DNA of 64,000 bases, taken from positions 1,116,001 through 1,180,000 of the forward strand of contig NZ_JACCCW010000002.1 in the NCBI RefSeq assembly GCF_013410065.1, written 5' to 3'. This document shows positions 9,701 to 16,224 of this stretch, in pieces (positions within the stretch are counted from its first letter, which is position 1; every line of letters begins with the position of its first letter). The stretch comes from Granulicella arctica (GTDB lineage: Bacteria; Acidobacteriota; Terriglobia; Terriglobales; Acidobacteriaceae). The translations under genes were made by a program, and so were the position numbers. The notes beneath the pieces were generated by a model that was not told the DNA's origin, did no database searches, and worked only from the letters and a program-made list of their open reading frames with translations.

Positions 9701-11008
9701 ATCTCGCACCTCCGTGGCGATGTCGCCACCGCCGCCGCTCAAGCTCTCGGCCTGAAAACGCCACCAGCGACGACGGGGCCTGAAGCCGCTCAAACCTTTC
9801 AATCACAAACCCTAACCGGCATAGACGTCCTCGAAGCCACCCACTTCGCCGCCCTCGCTCAAGCCGCCGCCAACCACGGAGGTCATCTCCGCATCGGCCT
9901 CCTCACCAACCAGACCGGCCTCGACAGCCACGGCCGCCGCACCATCGACATCCTCACCACCGACGCCCCCCAATACGTCCCCGGTCTCCAGCTCACCACC
10001 CTCTTCTCCCCCGAGCATGGCATCTTCGGCAAACAAGACTCTACCAGCATCCATACCGAAACCGACCCCACCACCCATCTCCCCGTCCTAAGCCTCTACG
10101 GTGCACACGACGCCGACCGCCGCCCCAGGCCAGCCGACCTCGCCAAGCTCGACGCCGTCCTCATCGACTTACAGGACGCCGGCGTCCGCTTCTACACCTA
10201 CGCCACCATCACCGGCTACTTCGTCGAAGCCACCGCCATCTCCCGCACCGACCTCATCGTCCTTGACCGCCCCAACCCCATCGGCGGCATCGAAGCCCAA
10301 GGCCCCGTCTCCGATCCACCCATACCCGGCAGCTTCGCATCCTACATCAACTACATGCCCCTGCCGCCTCGCTACGGACTCACCCTCGGCGAACTCGCCC
10401 GCTACATCAACGGCGAAAAGCACCTCAACGCTCCACTCACCGTCGTCCCCATGCAGCACTTGCAGCGCTCCATGTTCTTCGACGACACCCACCTTCCCTG
10501 GACCAACCCCAGCCCCAACCTCCGCTCACTCGAAGCCGCCACCCTCTATCCCGGCACCGCCTTCGTCGAAACCACCAACGTCTCCGTTGGCCGCGGCTCC
10601 GACACTCCCTTCGAGCACATCGGCGCTCCCTACATCAACGCAAACGAACTGGCCGCCTACCTCACCGCACGCCACATCCCCGGCGTCACCATCACACCCA
10701 CCAACTTCTCCATCTCCGAAGACACAAACCACTACCCGTACCACGGCCAGACCATCCCCGGCATCCGCTTCGCCGTCACCGATCGCAACTCCCTCGACTC
10801 CCCCGAGCTCGGCCTCGAACTGGCATCTGCCTTGCACTACCTCTACCCCACCCAGTTCAACCTCCCCAAAGCCATCACCATCATCGCCAACACCGCCACC
10901 ATACAAGCGCTCGAAGCCAATCAAGACCCACGCGCAATCGCCGCAGCCTCTGCCGCTGCCCTCGCATCCTTCAATCAACGCCGCAAACAATACATGCTGT
11001 ACCCTTGA
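6773..11008 (+). CDS. Three-domain fusion: sodium:solute symporter, serine beta-lactamase-type hydrolase and NamZ (DUF1343) exo-muramidase
   Basis: One uninterrupted frame of 1411 residues, starting at TTG 6773 behind GGGAG. Residues 1 to ~505 are a sodium:solute symporter: about 13 hydrophobic segments, with NYFLADNTVPWWAIALSIVSAETST early on. Residues ~506-525 (VSKAIITAIVLLTITITSSAQ region) look like an ancestral signal peptide, now a possible last membrane segment. Residues ~550-1000 form a class C beta-lactamase/D-amidase fold: SLSK at 626-629 with the nucleophilic Ser626, YSD near 718 and GHTG at 943-946. Residues ~1015-1411 are DUF1343: GLLTNQTG, LFSPEHGIFG, DLQDAGVRFYTY and VLDRPNPIGG. 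In Bacillus subtilis the separate proteins AmiE (beta-lactamase fold, removes peptides from MurNAc) and NamZ (releases MurNAc from chain ends) act together. Here an uptake system appears fused to both. If the hydrolase domains sit in the periplasm, the product could cleave muropeptides and import MurNAc or a related sugar. Substrate is inferred. Confidence 0.85.
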   Translation: MTIPPHLHTVDLALIVVYLIGITLFGLSFRKSGKDKSLRNYFLADNTVPWWAIALSIVSAETSTLTIISIPGVAFAGDFGFLQIVIGYMIGRVVVAAIFLPRYFEGRMLTAYQLIDQRFGHTLHKVTAGLFLLTRAAAEGVRVFAVSIVVGIAIGTRDVLSIAIISALTLLYTFEGGMTAVIWTDVVQMAIYIGGTLVAILTLGSHIPGGWSHIHTIASAAGKFHLFHFALNLTQTYTFWAGVIGGTFLTMASHGTDQLMVQRMLAARNLRESRLALLSSGIVIFVQFSLFLLIGAGLYVFYGQHPQTFASGDRIFPTFIVSEMPLGIAGLLVAAILAAAMSNLSAALNSLSSTTVVDFYMHWRPNADDRERMIISRSSTIVWAFVLFAVAVYSVHAGGKGHVVEIGLSIASVAYGALLGVFLLGTLTKYATQTGAICGMIVGFAFNLVLWLLPNSSFDLTTDLIHGQHSIGITIPKIAFTWYVFLGAIVTFAVGSLASLIFRKRPVSKAIITAIVLLTITITSSAQIPSRSALKSVILSGGAAAVEGPAVGAPQTAPDFSLVSTLINDAITQHKLPGAVVLIGHNDRILFEHAYGNRKLAGEPGLYGKPSPAESMTEDTIFDMASLSKCLSTATAIMQLYEQGKLQFDDPVPKYLPDFAANGKQNVTIRELLTHYSGLPPDIDLKDSWGLAAPDKAEGIRRAMASPLVTTPGTHFEYSDINYITLGALVEKLSGAPLDIYAAVRIFNPLEMKETRYLAFDKVCGFSKDIPVPLRSDFLNIVAKGDPGVEIDCDRLSWTYINWAERTAPTAHDNEGTAATNPDFDHLLRGTVHDPTTRRMGGVAGHAGVFSTAADISLYAQALLDKLLYDTGPFPLKQSTLRLMTQPEQPPTAESTATIFTPEGTPTKGIATRGFGWDINTAFSRPRGSTFPIAETGKPGSFGHTGFTGTSLWIDPTSNTYVILLANAIHPRGNPPISHLRGDVATAAAQALGLKTPPATTGPEAAQTFQSQTLTGIDVLEATHFAALAQAAANHGGHLRIGLLTNQTGLDSHGRRTIDILTTDAPQYVPGLQLTTLFSPEHGIFGKQDSTSIHTETDPTTHLPVLSLYGAHDADRRPRPADLAKLDAVLIDLQDAGVRFYTYATITGYFVEATAISRTDLIVLDRPNPIGGIEAQGPVSDPPIPGSFASYINYMPLPPRYGLTLGELARYINGEKHLNAPLTVVPMQHLQRSMFFDDTHLPWTNPSPNLRSLEAATLYPGTAFVETTNVSVGRGSDTPFEHIGAPYINANELAAYLTARHIPGVTITPTNFSISEDTNHYPYHGQTIPGIRFAVTDRNSLDSPELGLELASALHYLYPTQFNLPKAITIIANTATIQALEANQDPRAIAAASAAALASFNQRRKQYMLYP
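8380..8424 (+). repeat. Dispersed GTCATCCTGAGC repeat translated inside the fusion gene
   Basis: TGTCATCCTGAGCGGAGGCG, then GCAGTCGAAGGACCTGCGGT, closely matches the intergenic copy at 31066-31110. It lies in frame between the putative signal peptide and the hydrolase domain of the fusion protein and encodes the linker SVILSGGAAAVEGPAVG. It marks the likely place where two genes joined. Confidence 0.75.
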
Positions 11009-11084
11009 AGGAACCCCATGTAACTGCTCATTCACACGCCTTTCCTAAAAACTGCGTCACAATGGATAGAACAGAGGAGAAGCC

Positions 11085-11759
11085 GTGCCCCGCATCCACT
11101 TCCATCAGCAACTCGCCGCGCTCAAAGACAAACTCCTCGCCATGGCCGCGCTCTCCCAGCAGGCTCTTGAATTCTCTCTCAACGCCTATCTCACTCTCGA
11201 CGTCGGCCTCTGCAACCACGTCCGCGAGATCGAAGCCGCCATCAACGCCGCCGAGCGCGATGTTGACCAGATGGCCTACGACCTGCTCGCCAAAGAGCAG
11301 CCCATGGCCATCGACCTCCGCTTCATCCTCTCCGTCATCAAGATCAACGGCGACCTCGAACGCATCGGCGACCAGTCCACCAACATCGCTCAACGCGCTC
11401 AGTCCATGAGCGGTCTGCCCCAGATCTCGCTCCCCATCGACATTCCTGCCATGGGCGAGAAGGTCGGCGTCATGATCCGCTGCGCCATCCAGGCTCTCCT
11501 TGAGGCCGATGCCCGCCTCGCCGAGCACGTCCTCCAGCTCGACGACGAGGTCGACGCCATGAACCACGCCGTCCAGGACGAGCTTCTCAACGTCATGCAG
11601 CAGCACTCCCTCGTCAGCGAGCAAGCCCTCAACGCCATCATCATCTCCCGCAACCTCGAGCGCGCCGCCGACCACGCCACCAACATCGCCGAAGACGTCA
11701 TCTTCTGGGTCCGTGGCTCCGACGTCCGCCACAAGTTCTCCCTCGACGAAGCCGACTAA
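11085..11759 (+). CDS. phoU: Phosphate-signalling protein PhoU
   Basis: A 224-residue all-helical cytoplasmic protein with the two-repeat PhoU architecture. The acidic metal-binding segments are visible, for example RDVDQMAYDLLAKEQPMAID, followed by LRFILSVIKINGDLERIGDQ in the first repeat, and ISRNLERAADHATNIAEDV in the second. PhoU represses the Pho regulon through PhoR and the Pst transporter. Start is GTG 11085 behind GAGGAG with a five-base gap. No pst or phoBR genes occur in the window, so it stands alone here. Length is typical. Confidence 0.92.
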   Translation: MPRIHFHQQLAALKDKLLAMAALSQQALEFSLNAYLTLDVGLCNHVREIEAAINAAERDVDQMAYDLLAKEQPMAIDLRFILSVIKINGDLERIGDQSTNIAQRAQSMSGLPQISLPIDIPAMGEKVGVMIRCAIQALLEADARLAEHVLQLDDEVDAMNHAVQDELLNVMQQHSLVSEQALNAIIISRNLERAADHATNIAEDVIFWVRGSDVRHKFSLDEAD

Positions 11760-11773
11760 CCACTACCCGATCC

Positions 11774-11802
11774 TTGACGCAACGCCCACCGCAACGTAGC
11801 CT
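11774..11802 (+). promoter_or_regulatory. Predicted promoter for the cysteine-rich leader and sulfite reductase
   Basis: A TTGACG box (11774-11779), a 17-base spacer and TAGCCT (11797-11802) give a sigma-70-type promoter in the gap after phoU. Initiation seven to eight bases downstream would begin at or next to the ATG of the leader peptide at 11810, which predicts a leaderless message. Confidence 0.5.
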
Positions 11803-11809
11803 TATTAGG

Positions 11810-11899
11810 ATGAGTTTCTCCTGCAATCGCCGCGCCGTAGCCTGTCGCCACTGTTGTTGCCCCTGCGCGACGTCGGCATTGCATCGCTTCCTGGACTAA
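11810..11899 (+). CDS. Cysteine-rich leader peptide (29 aa), putative attenuator
   Basis: A 29-residue open frame, MSFSCNRRAVACRHCCCPCA and nine further residues. It contains seven cysteines, five of them within CRHCCCPC. It has no normal ribosome binding site (AGG directly abuts ATG), consistent with translation of a leaderless transcript. It ends 32 bases before a perfect terminator hairpin and 92 bases before the sulfite/nitrite reductase start. Cysteine-rich upstream peptides that sense cysteine supply by ribosome stalling are known from actinobacteria upstream of sulfur assimilation genes. By analogy this peptide would stall at the Cys codons when charged tRNA-Cys is scarce. The role is inferred from position and composition. 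Confidence 0.65.
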   Translation: MSFSCNRRAVACRHCCCPCATSALHRFLD

Positions 11900-11931
11900 C
11901 CCTCGAAGCCGCATCTGCAAAGCCACCAGCC

Positions 11932-11957
11932 GCCCACTCTACCCAGTGGGCTTTTCT
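11932..11957 (+). terminator. Intrinsic terminator in the sulfite reductase leader
   Basis: GCCCACT (11932-11938) and AGTGGGC (11945-11951) form a perfect 7-bp stem with loop CTACCC, followed at once by TTTTCTGT. It lies between the Cys-rich leader peptide and its target gene, the place of an attenuator. A competing pairing of AAAGCCAC (11919-11926) with GTGGGCTTT (11946-11954, one bulged G) could act as antiterminator. Confidence 0.75.
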
Positions 11958-11990
11958 GTATCAATTCGCTCTTCAAAGGATCCCACCGCA

Positions 11991-13721
11991 ATGTCTGAAG
12001 TCGTCCCCACCGCCGCTGCCGTAAAGGAAACCAAAGCCCAGAAGTCCGAGCGCCTCAAGCTCGCGAAGAACCCCTGGGAGGCATGGGACGAGGTGCGCGA
12101 GTTCGCGAAGCAGGGGCGTGACGCCGTCCTCCCCGAGTGGACCGGCCTCTACTTCAAGTGGTGGGGCGTCTACACCCAGGGCGACGGCCTCGGCGTCACC
12201 GGCGGCGCTAACGGCGAAGGCAAAGCCTCCGAATACTTCATGATGCGCATCGGCATGCCCAACGGCATGCTCACCTCCCACCAGGCCCGCGTTATCGGCG
12301 AGCTCACCCAAAAGCACGCCCGCAACCTCGCCGACATCACCACCCGCCAGAACATCCAACTCCACTGGCTGTCGATCAGCTCGCTGGTCGAAGTCGTCGA
12401 CGCCCTCACCGAAATCGGTCTCAGCCCCAAGGGAGCCTGCGGCGACGTCGTCCGCAACGTCACCGGCTGCCCCATCGCCGGCCTCGACAGCCACGAGCTC
12501 CTCGACGCCAGCCCACTCGCCGCCGAGATTGCCCATCTCCTCACCGCCAACCCTGAGTTCTACAACCTGCCCCGCAAGTTCAAAATCACCGCCAGCGGCT
12601 GCCCTGTCTGGTGCTCCTTCCCCGAGATCAACGACGTAGCTCTCACCGCCATCAAGCGCACCGTCAACGGCATCGACGAAGTCGGCTACACCCTCCGTGT
12701 CGGCGGCGGCCTCTCCACCGAACCCCACATGGCCGTTCGTATCCCTGCCTTCATCCCCCAGGACAAAGCCATCGAGGTCGTCACCGCCATCGTCCGCATC
12801 TTCAAAGAACAAACCGATCTCCGTGAGAATCGCACCCGTGCCCGCATCAAGTACCTCTTCATGCGTCACGGCTGGACCGCCGAGTCCATGCTCGAAGCCA
12901 TCGAAGCCAAGCTCGGCTATAAGCTCGATCCCAGCCCAGTCTCCGAGGACATCATCCCCGCCGATGTCTACCGCGACCACGTCGGTATCACCCCTCAGAA
13001 GCAGCCCGGCCTCTCCGCCGTCGGAGCCGCCGTGCTCAACGGCCGCCTCTCCGGCGAACAGCTCATCAAGCTAGCCGACCTCGCCGACAAGTACGGCGAC
13101 GGCCACCTCCGCGCCACCATCGGCCAGAACATCCTCCTCGTCAACATCCCCAACGCCCAGACCGCAAACCTCGTCGTCGAGCTCAACACCCTCGGCCTTC
13201 ATGTCGATACCTCCGCCTTCTGGCGCGGCGCCGTCGCCTGCACCGGCACCGAGTTCTGCAAACTCGCCATCGCCGAGACCAAGGGCTTCAACAAGTGGCT
13301 CGTCTCCGAGCTCGAAGAGCGTCTCCCCGGCTTCGACCAGCAGGTCCGCCTCCACGTCACCGGCTGCACCAACTCCTGCGGTCAACACTGGATCGCCGAC
13401 ATCGGCCTCGAAGGCAAGAAACTCAAGAAGGACGGCAAGCTTGTCGACGCCTTCTACTTCTGCGTAGGTGGCTCTGTCGGCAAGTACGCCGCGCCCGCCC
13501 GTCAGATCGGCTACCGCGCCGCCGCCGAAGACTGCCCCGAAGCCATCGAACGCCTCCTTCGCGGCTACCTCACCCTGCGCCAGCCCGGAGAAGACCTCCG
13601 CTCCTACTTCCACCGCACCGATGACGATACCCTCCGCGCCCAACTAGCCGGAACCATCATCGACCCAGTAGAGCGCGATCCATCCCCCGTAGGCGCAAGC
13701 CGTCACGCTCCCGCGGAATAA
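11991..13721 (+). CDS. Ferredoxin-type sulfite/nitrite reductase (siroheme, 4Fe-4S)
   Basis: A 576-residue enzyme for six-electron reduction of sulfite to sulfide or nitrite to ammonia. I place the start at ATG 11991 (MSEVVPTAAA) behind AAAGGA. The upstream in-frame GTG lies inside the terminator hairpin. The siroheme/[4Fe-4S] ligands are visible as C417-x5-C423 (CTGTEFC) and C459-x3-C463 (CTNSC). The two-fold ferredoxin-reductase repeat is present, with TTRQNIQLHWLSISSL and ASGCPVWCSFPEI in the first half. Sequence alone does not separate sulfite from nitrite preference. The Cys-rich leader upstream, and siroheme synthesis genes downstream, favour sulfite. No flavoprotein subunit is adjacent, so ferredoxin is the likely donor. 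Confidence 0.88.
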   Translation: MSEVVPTAAAVKETKAQKSERLKLAKNPWEAWDEVREFAKQGRDAVLPEWTGLYFKWWGVYTQGDGLGVTGGANGEGKASEYFMMRIGMPNGMLTSHQARVIGELTQKHARNLADITTRQNIQLHWLSISSLVEVVDALTEIGLSPKGACGDVVRNVTGCPIAGLDSHELLDASPLAAEIAHLLTANPEFYNLPRKFKITASGCPVWCSFPEINDVALTAIKRTVNGIDEVGYTLRVGGGLSTEPHMAVRIPAFIPQDKAIEVVTAIVRIFKEQTDLRENRTRARIKYLFMRHGWTAESMLEAIEAKLGYKLDPSPVSEDIIPADVYRDHVGITPQKQPGLSAVGAAVLNGRLSGEQLIKLADLADKYGDGHLRATIGQNILLVNIPNAQTANLVVELNTLGLHVDTSAFWRGAVACTGTEFCKLAIAETKGFNKWLVSELEERLPGFDQQVRLHVTGCTNSCGQHWIADIGLEGKKLKKDGKLVDAFYFCVGGSVGKYAAPARQIGYRAAAEDCPEAIERLLRGYLTLRQPGEDLRSYFHRTDDDTLRAQLAGTIIDPVERDPSPVGASRHAPAE

Positions 13722-13738
13722 TCCGCTGGCACCTCTCC

Positions 13739-14218
13739 TCAGAGTGAACATCTGTCTGTTATTGATCCCTCTGACATGCTCAGACACGCAGACACCTGTC
13801 TGAGCATGTCATGGGGAGGTACTGGTTTCGTCAGGATCGTGAAGTCATGTCCCGCCTCACGTGCCCTCTCAAGCAGATCTACAGTAGCCGCCTGCCCGGA
13901 AAACAAGAGTACCCTGCATTCCGGCACCGTCTGCCTCAATGTCATAGCCAATTCGATCCCCGTCATACCAGGCATGACCACATCCGTAATCAGAAGGTCG
14001 GGACGGATGTTTCTTGCCGCCTCCAGTGCGCCCACCCCATCGTAAGCCGTCAAAGCCTTATAGCCGCTTTTCGAGAGGATGATAGATAACGTGTCTGCGA
14101 TCACTCGTTCATCATCCACGACCAGCACCACCGAATGGCGCCGCCCAACAATATCAGTTTGACCGTTCAACGGCACTTCGCTAAGCGAAACAACCTTGAA
14201 ATTGAGCTTTGCAGACAT
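13739..14218 (-). CDS. Single-domain response regulator (CheY-like receiver)
   Basis: A 159-residue protein with a roughly 30-residue N-terminal extension and one receiver domain. The acidic pair is in VVLVVDDERVI, the phosphoacceptor Asp in LLITDVVMPGMTG, the conserved Ser in LLFSGQA and the Lys in ILTKPVPP, so it should be phosphorylatable. No DNA-binding or output domain follows. It is convergent with the sulfite reductase and divergent from the small gene at 14404. The shared 185-base region holds a perfect palindrome. No kinase lies next to it, so its partner is unknown. Confidence 0.88.
   Translation of the reverse strand: MSAKLNFKVVSLSEVPLNGQTDIVGRRHSVVLVVDDERVIADTLSIILSKSGYKALTAYDGVGALEAARNIRPDLLITDVVMPGMTGIELAMTLRQTVPECRVLLFSGQAATVDLLERAREAGHDFTILTKPVPPHDMLRQVSACLSMSEGSITDRCSL
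13773..13810. repeat. Perfect 14-bp inverted repeat in the 3' end of the response regulator gene
   Basis: GACATGCTCAGACA and TGTCTGAGCATGTC are separated by ten bases. The repeat is fully inside codons for the C-terminal residues DMLRQVSACLSMS and is not followed by a T-run on either strand. It may end transcription between the convergent genes or stabilise the mRNA. Confidence 0.75.
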
Positions 14219-14337
14219 GATAGATAACCTCTAAACCAAACCCTACCAAGCCTGCCTAAATATGGGTTAACTCTTTTATATGTGCTGTTTACAGAAAAAT
14301 TTTAGGTCTGTTAAAAAAACCGGTTTGACTGCCGCTG

Positions 14338-14357
14338 AATCATATTAGAATATGATT
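14338..14357. promoter_or_regulatory. Perfect palindrome between divergent genes, operator candidate
   Basis: AATCATATT-AG-AATATGATT is a 9-bp perfect inverted repeat, 47 bases before the GTG at 14404 and about 120 bases before the divergent response regulator start. The surrounding 180 bases are AT-rich and likely contain both promoters. The shape fits a dimeric repressor site. Confidence 0.5.
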
Positions 14358-14403
14358 ACGTTTACGCGACGTTAGCATAAGCATAATCATACCGGAGGAT
14401 ATC

Positions 14404-14700
14404 GTGAGTAACTACGAAGACGATCCCATCCCAACCCCATCGAAATTTCAATCGATTCTCCAAATTGACGTTCCCAAAGGGAGAGACGGCAAGCACAAGC
14501 AGATCATCGTGCAACTGCTCAACGACATCGATCAGTTGAGTAAGGGATCCGCCCTGAAAATTCCTCTTTCCGCACTTCCTGATACGAAGGAGAATATCCG
14601 CGCCGCCTTGAGCAGGGCCGCTCGTCAAAAGAACCTCAATCTGGCTACGTCGAGCAATGATGAGTTTTTGTACGTCTGGAAGACCGAAGAAGCTAGCTAA
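14404..14700 (+). CDS. Hypothetical protein (98 aa)
   Basis: I do not recognise this gene. It starts at GTG 14404 behind a strong CCGGAGGATATC ribosome binding site. The 98-residue product is soluble and acidic at the N-terminus (MSNYEDDPIPTPSKF). A middle part (GKHKQIIVQLLNDIDQLSKG, then SALKIPLSALPDTKENIRAA) alternates helix and turn, and the end is FLYVWKTEEAS. The arrangement of helices followed by a short beta-like tail could be a small winged-helix or regulator-like fold, but no motif proves it. It lies between a CheY-like regulator, divergently placed, and the siroheme genes, 73 bases upstream of the first of them. Confidence 0.6.
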   Translation: MSNYEDDPIPTPSKFQSILQIDVPKGRDGKHKQIIVQLLNDIDQLSKGSALKIPLSALPDTKENIRAALSRAARQKNLNLATSSNDEFLYVWKTEEAS

Positions 14701-14773
14701 TACCTTAAAGGGGTGCTCTCTAACAACCTACTCGGGTTCTCTGGACACCCGTTATCATGGAAGAAGAACACCC

Positions 14774-15427
14774 ATGGACCTCTTCCCGATCTTCCTCAAA
14801 CTCACCGCTCGTCCCTGCCTTGTCATTGGAGCGGGCAATCTTGCCGAATCGAAGATCGAGTCCCTCCGCGCCGCCAACGCCAAGATCACCGTCATCGCCC
14901 CCCAAGCGAGCGAGCGCATCGCAGACATGGCCGCCTCCGGCGAAATCGACTGGCTCCAGCGTGAATACTCCCCGGGCGACATCCAAAGCTGCTTCCTCGT
15001 CGTCACCGCCACCAACATCCCTGCCGTCAACCGAGCCGTCTTCCTCGAAGCCCAGGAAAACAACATCCTCTGCAACGCTGTTGACGACCCACCCTTCTGC
15101 GACTTCTACTTCCCCTCCGTAGTTCGCCGCGGCGATCTCCAAATCGCCATCTCCACCGCTGGAGCCAGCCCCGCGCTCGCCCAAAAACTCCGCAAAGAGA
15201 TCAACGCCGCCCTCCCGCTCGACACCGGCGACTGGCTCACCGACCTCGGCAACCTCCGCCGCGAGGTCGTCCAGATGGAACCCCTCAACGAAGAGCGCAA
15301 ACAACTCCTCCACCAGCTCGCCACGCGCGAGGTCTGCGGCTACGACGGCTGTCCCTCCCGCGTCCTCGCCCGCGAACACGCCAAAACCAATCCTCTCCCG
15401 TCCGAAAAGAACGAGACCCAACAGTGA
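14774..15427 (+). CDS. Precorrin-2 dehydrogenase / sirohydrochlorin ferrochelatase (CysG N-terminal type)
   Basis: A 217-residue NAD-dependent enzyme that oxidises precorrin-2 to sirohydrochlorin and may insert iron to give siroheme. The start at ATG 14774 (MDLFPIFLKLTARPCLVIGA) places the Rossmann motif VIGAGNLAESK at residues 17-27. Typical family positions follow: VTATNIPAVNRAVF, NAVDDPPFCDFYFPSVVRRG and IAISTAGASPALAQKLRKEI. It is separate from the methyltransferase, unlike the enteric CysG fusion. The next gene overlaps its stop by four bases (GTGA), which indicates translational coupling. Its cofactor product serves the sulfite/nitrite reductase encoded just upstream. Confidence 0.9.
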   Translation: MDLFPIFLKLTARPCLVIGAGNLAESKIESLRAANAKITVIAPQASERIADMAASGEIDWLQREYSPGDIQSCFLVVTATNIPAVNRAVFLEAQENNILCNAVDDPPFCDFYFPSVVRRGDLQIAISTAGASPALAQKLRKEINAALPLDTGDWLTDLGNLRREVVQMEPLNEERKQLLHQLATREVCGYDGCPSRVLAREHAKTNPLPSEKNETQQ

Positions 15428-16152
15428 GTACCGACGCCGAACCCGGCTTCGTCTACCTCGTCGGCGCGGGCCCCGGCGATCCGGACCTGCTCACCCTCCG
15501 CGCCGCCCATCTCCTCCGCACCGCCGACGTTATCCTCCCTGACGATCTCGTCTCCGACGAAGTCCTCGCCCTAGCCAGCCCCACCGCCGACATCATCCCC
15601 GTAGGCAAGCGCTGCGGCCAGCCCCGCATCACCCAGGCAGGCATCCACGCCCTCATGCTTGAGCATGCACAGGCAGACCGGTCTGTGGTCCGCTTGAAGT
15701 CCGGAGATCCACTCGTGTTCGGACGCGCCGGTGAAGAGATCGAGTCCCTCCGCGCCGCCAACATCCCCTTCGAGATCGTCCCCGGCATCTCCGCCGCCTT
15801 CGCCGTCGCCGCCAGCCTGCAAACCCCGCTCACCGACCGCACCAACGCCTCCAAACTCATCCTCGCCACCGCACATCACGCCGCAGGGAAAGTTGAGCTC
15901 ACTCCAAGCTGGAGCGGCTCCTTCCCCGACGCCGCAACACTCGTCATCTACATGCCCGGCCGCGACTTCGCAGCCCTCTCCGCTGACCTCATCGCCTCCG
16001 GCATCCCCCCCGGAACCCCCTGCGTCGCCGTCAGCAAAGCCACCACACCCGACGAGCACATCTGCGCAACAACCCTCGTCAATCTAGCCTCCGCCGAGGT
16101 CGGCCCCGCGCCCGTCATCCTCCTCATCGGCCACGCCATCCAGCTTCCATAA
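15424..16152 (+). CDS. cobA: Uroporphyrinogen-III C-methyltransferase
   Basis: A 242-residue SAM-dependent methyltransferase that makes precorrin-2 from uroporphyrinogen III. Family motifs include VYLVGAGPGDPDLLTLRAAH at the N-terminus, DDLVSDEVLALA, VRLKSGDPLVFGRAGEEIES and PFEIVPGISAAFAVAASLQ. It begins with GTG inside the stop codon of the upstream siroheme gene, so the two are made together for siroheme. Length matches single-domain CobA/SUMT enzymes. B12 genes are absent here, which supports siroheme rather than cobalamin as the purpose. Confidence 0.93.
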   Translation: MSTDAEPGFVYLVGAGPGDPDLLTLRAAHLLRTADVILPDDLVSDEVLALASPTADIIPVGKRCGQPRITQAGIHALMLEHAQADRSVVRLKSGDPLVFGRAGEEIESLRAANIPFEIVPGISAAFAVAASLQTPLTDRTNASKLILATAHHAAGKVELTPSWSGSFPDAATLVIYMPGRDFAALSADLIASGIPPGTPCVAVSKATTPDEHICATTLVNLASAEVGPAPVILLIGHAIQLP

Positions 16153-16224
16153 AGCATCGCCTTCATCTTTCTGTATCGGATCAGCTACAGTGGGTAACCA
16201 CTAAAAGCTGGAGCAAGCATACGC

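Noticed and set aside
11946..11990. Earlier GTG start for the sulfite/nitrite reductase
   Set aside because: The GTG lies within the 3' arm of the terminator hairpin. ATG 11991 has AAAGGA and gives the usual N-terminus.
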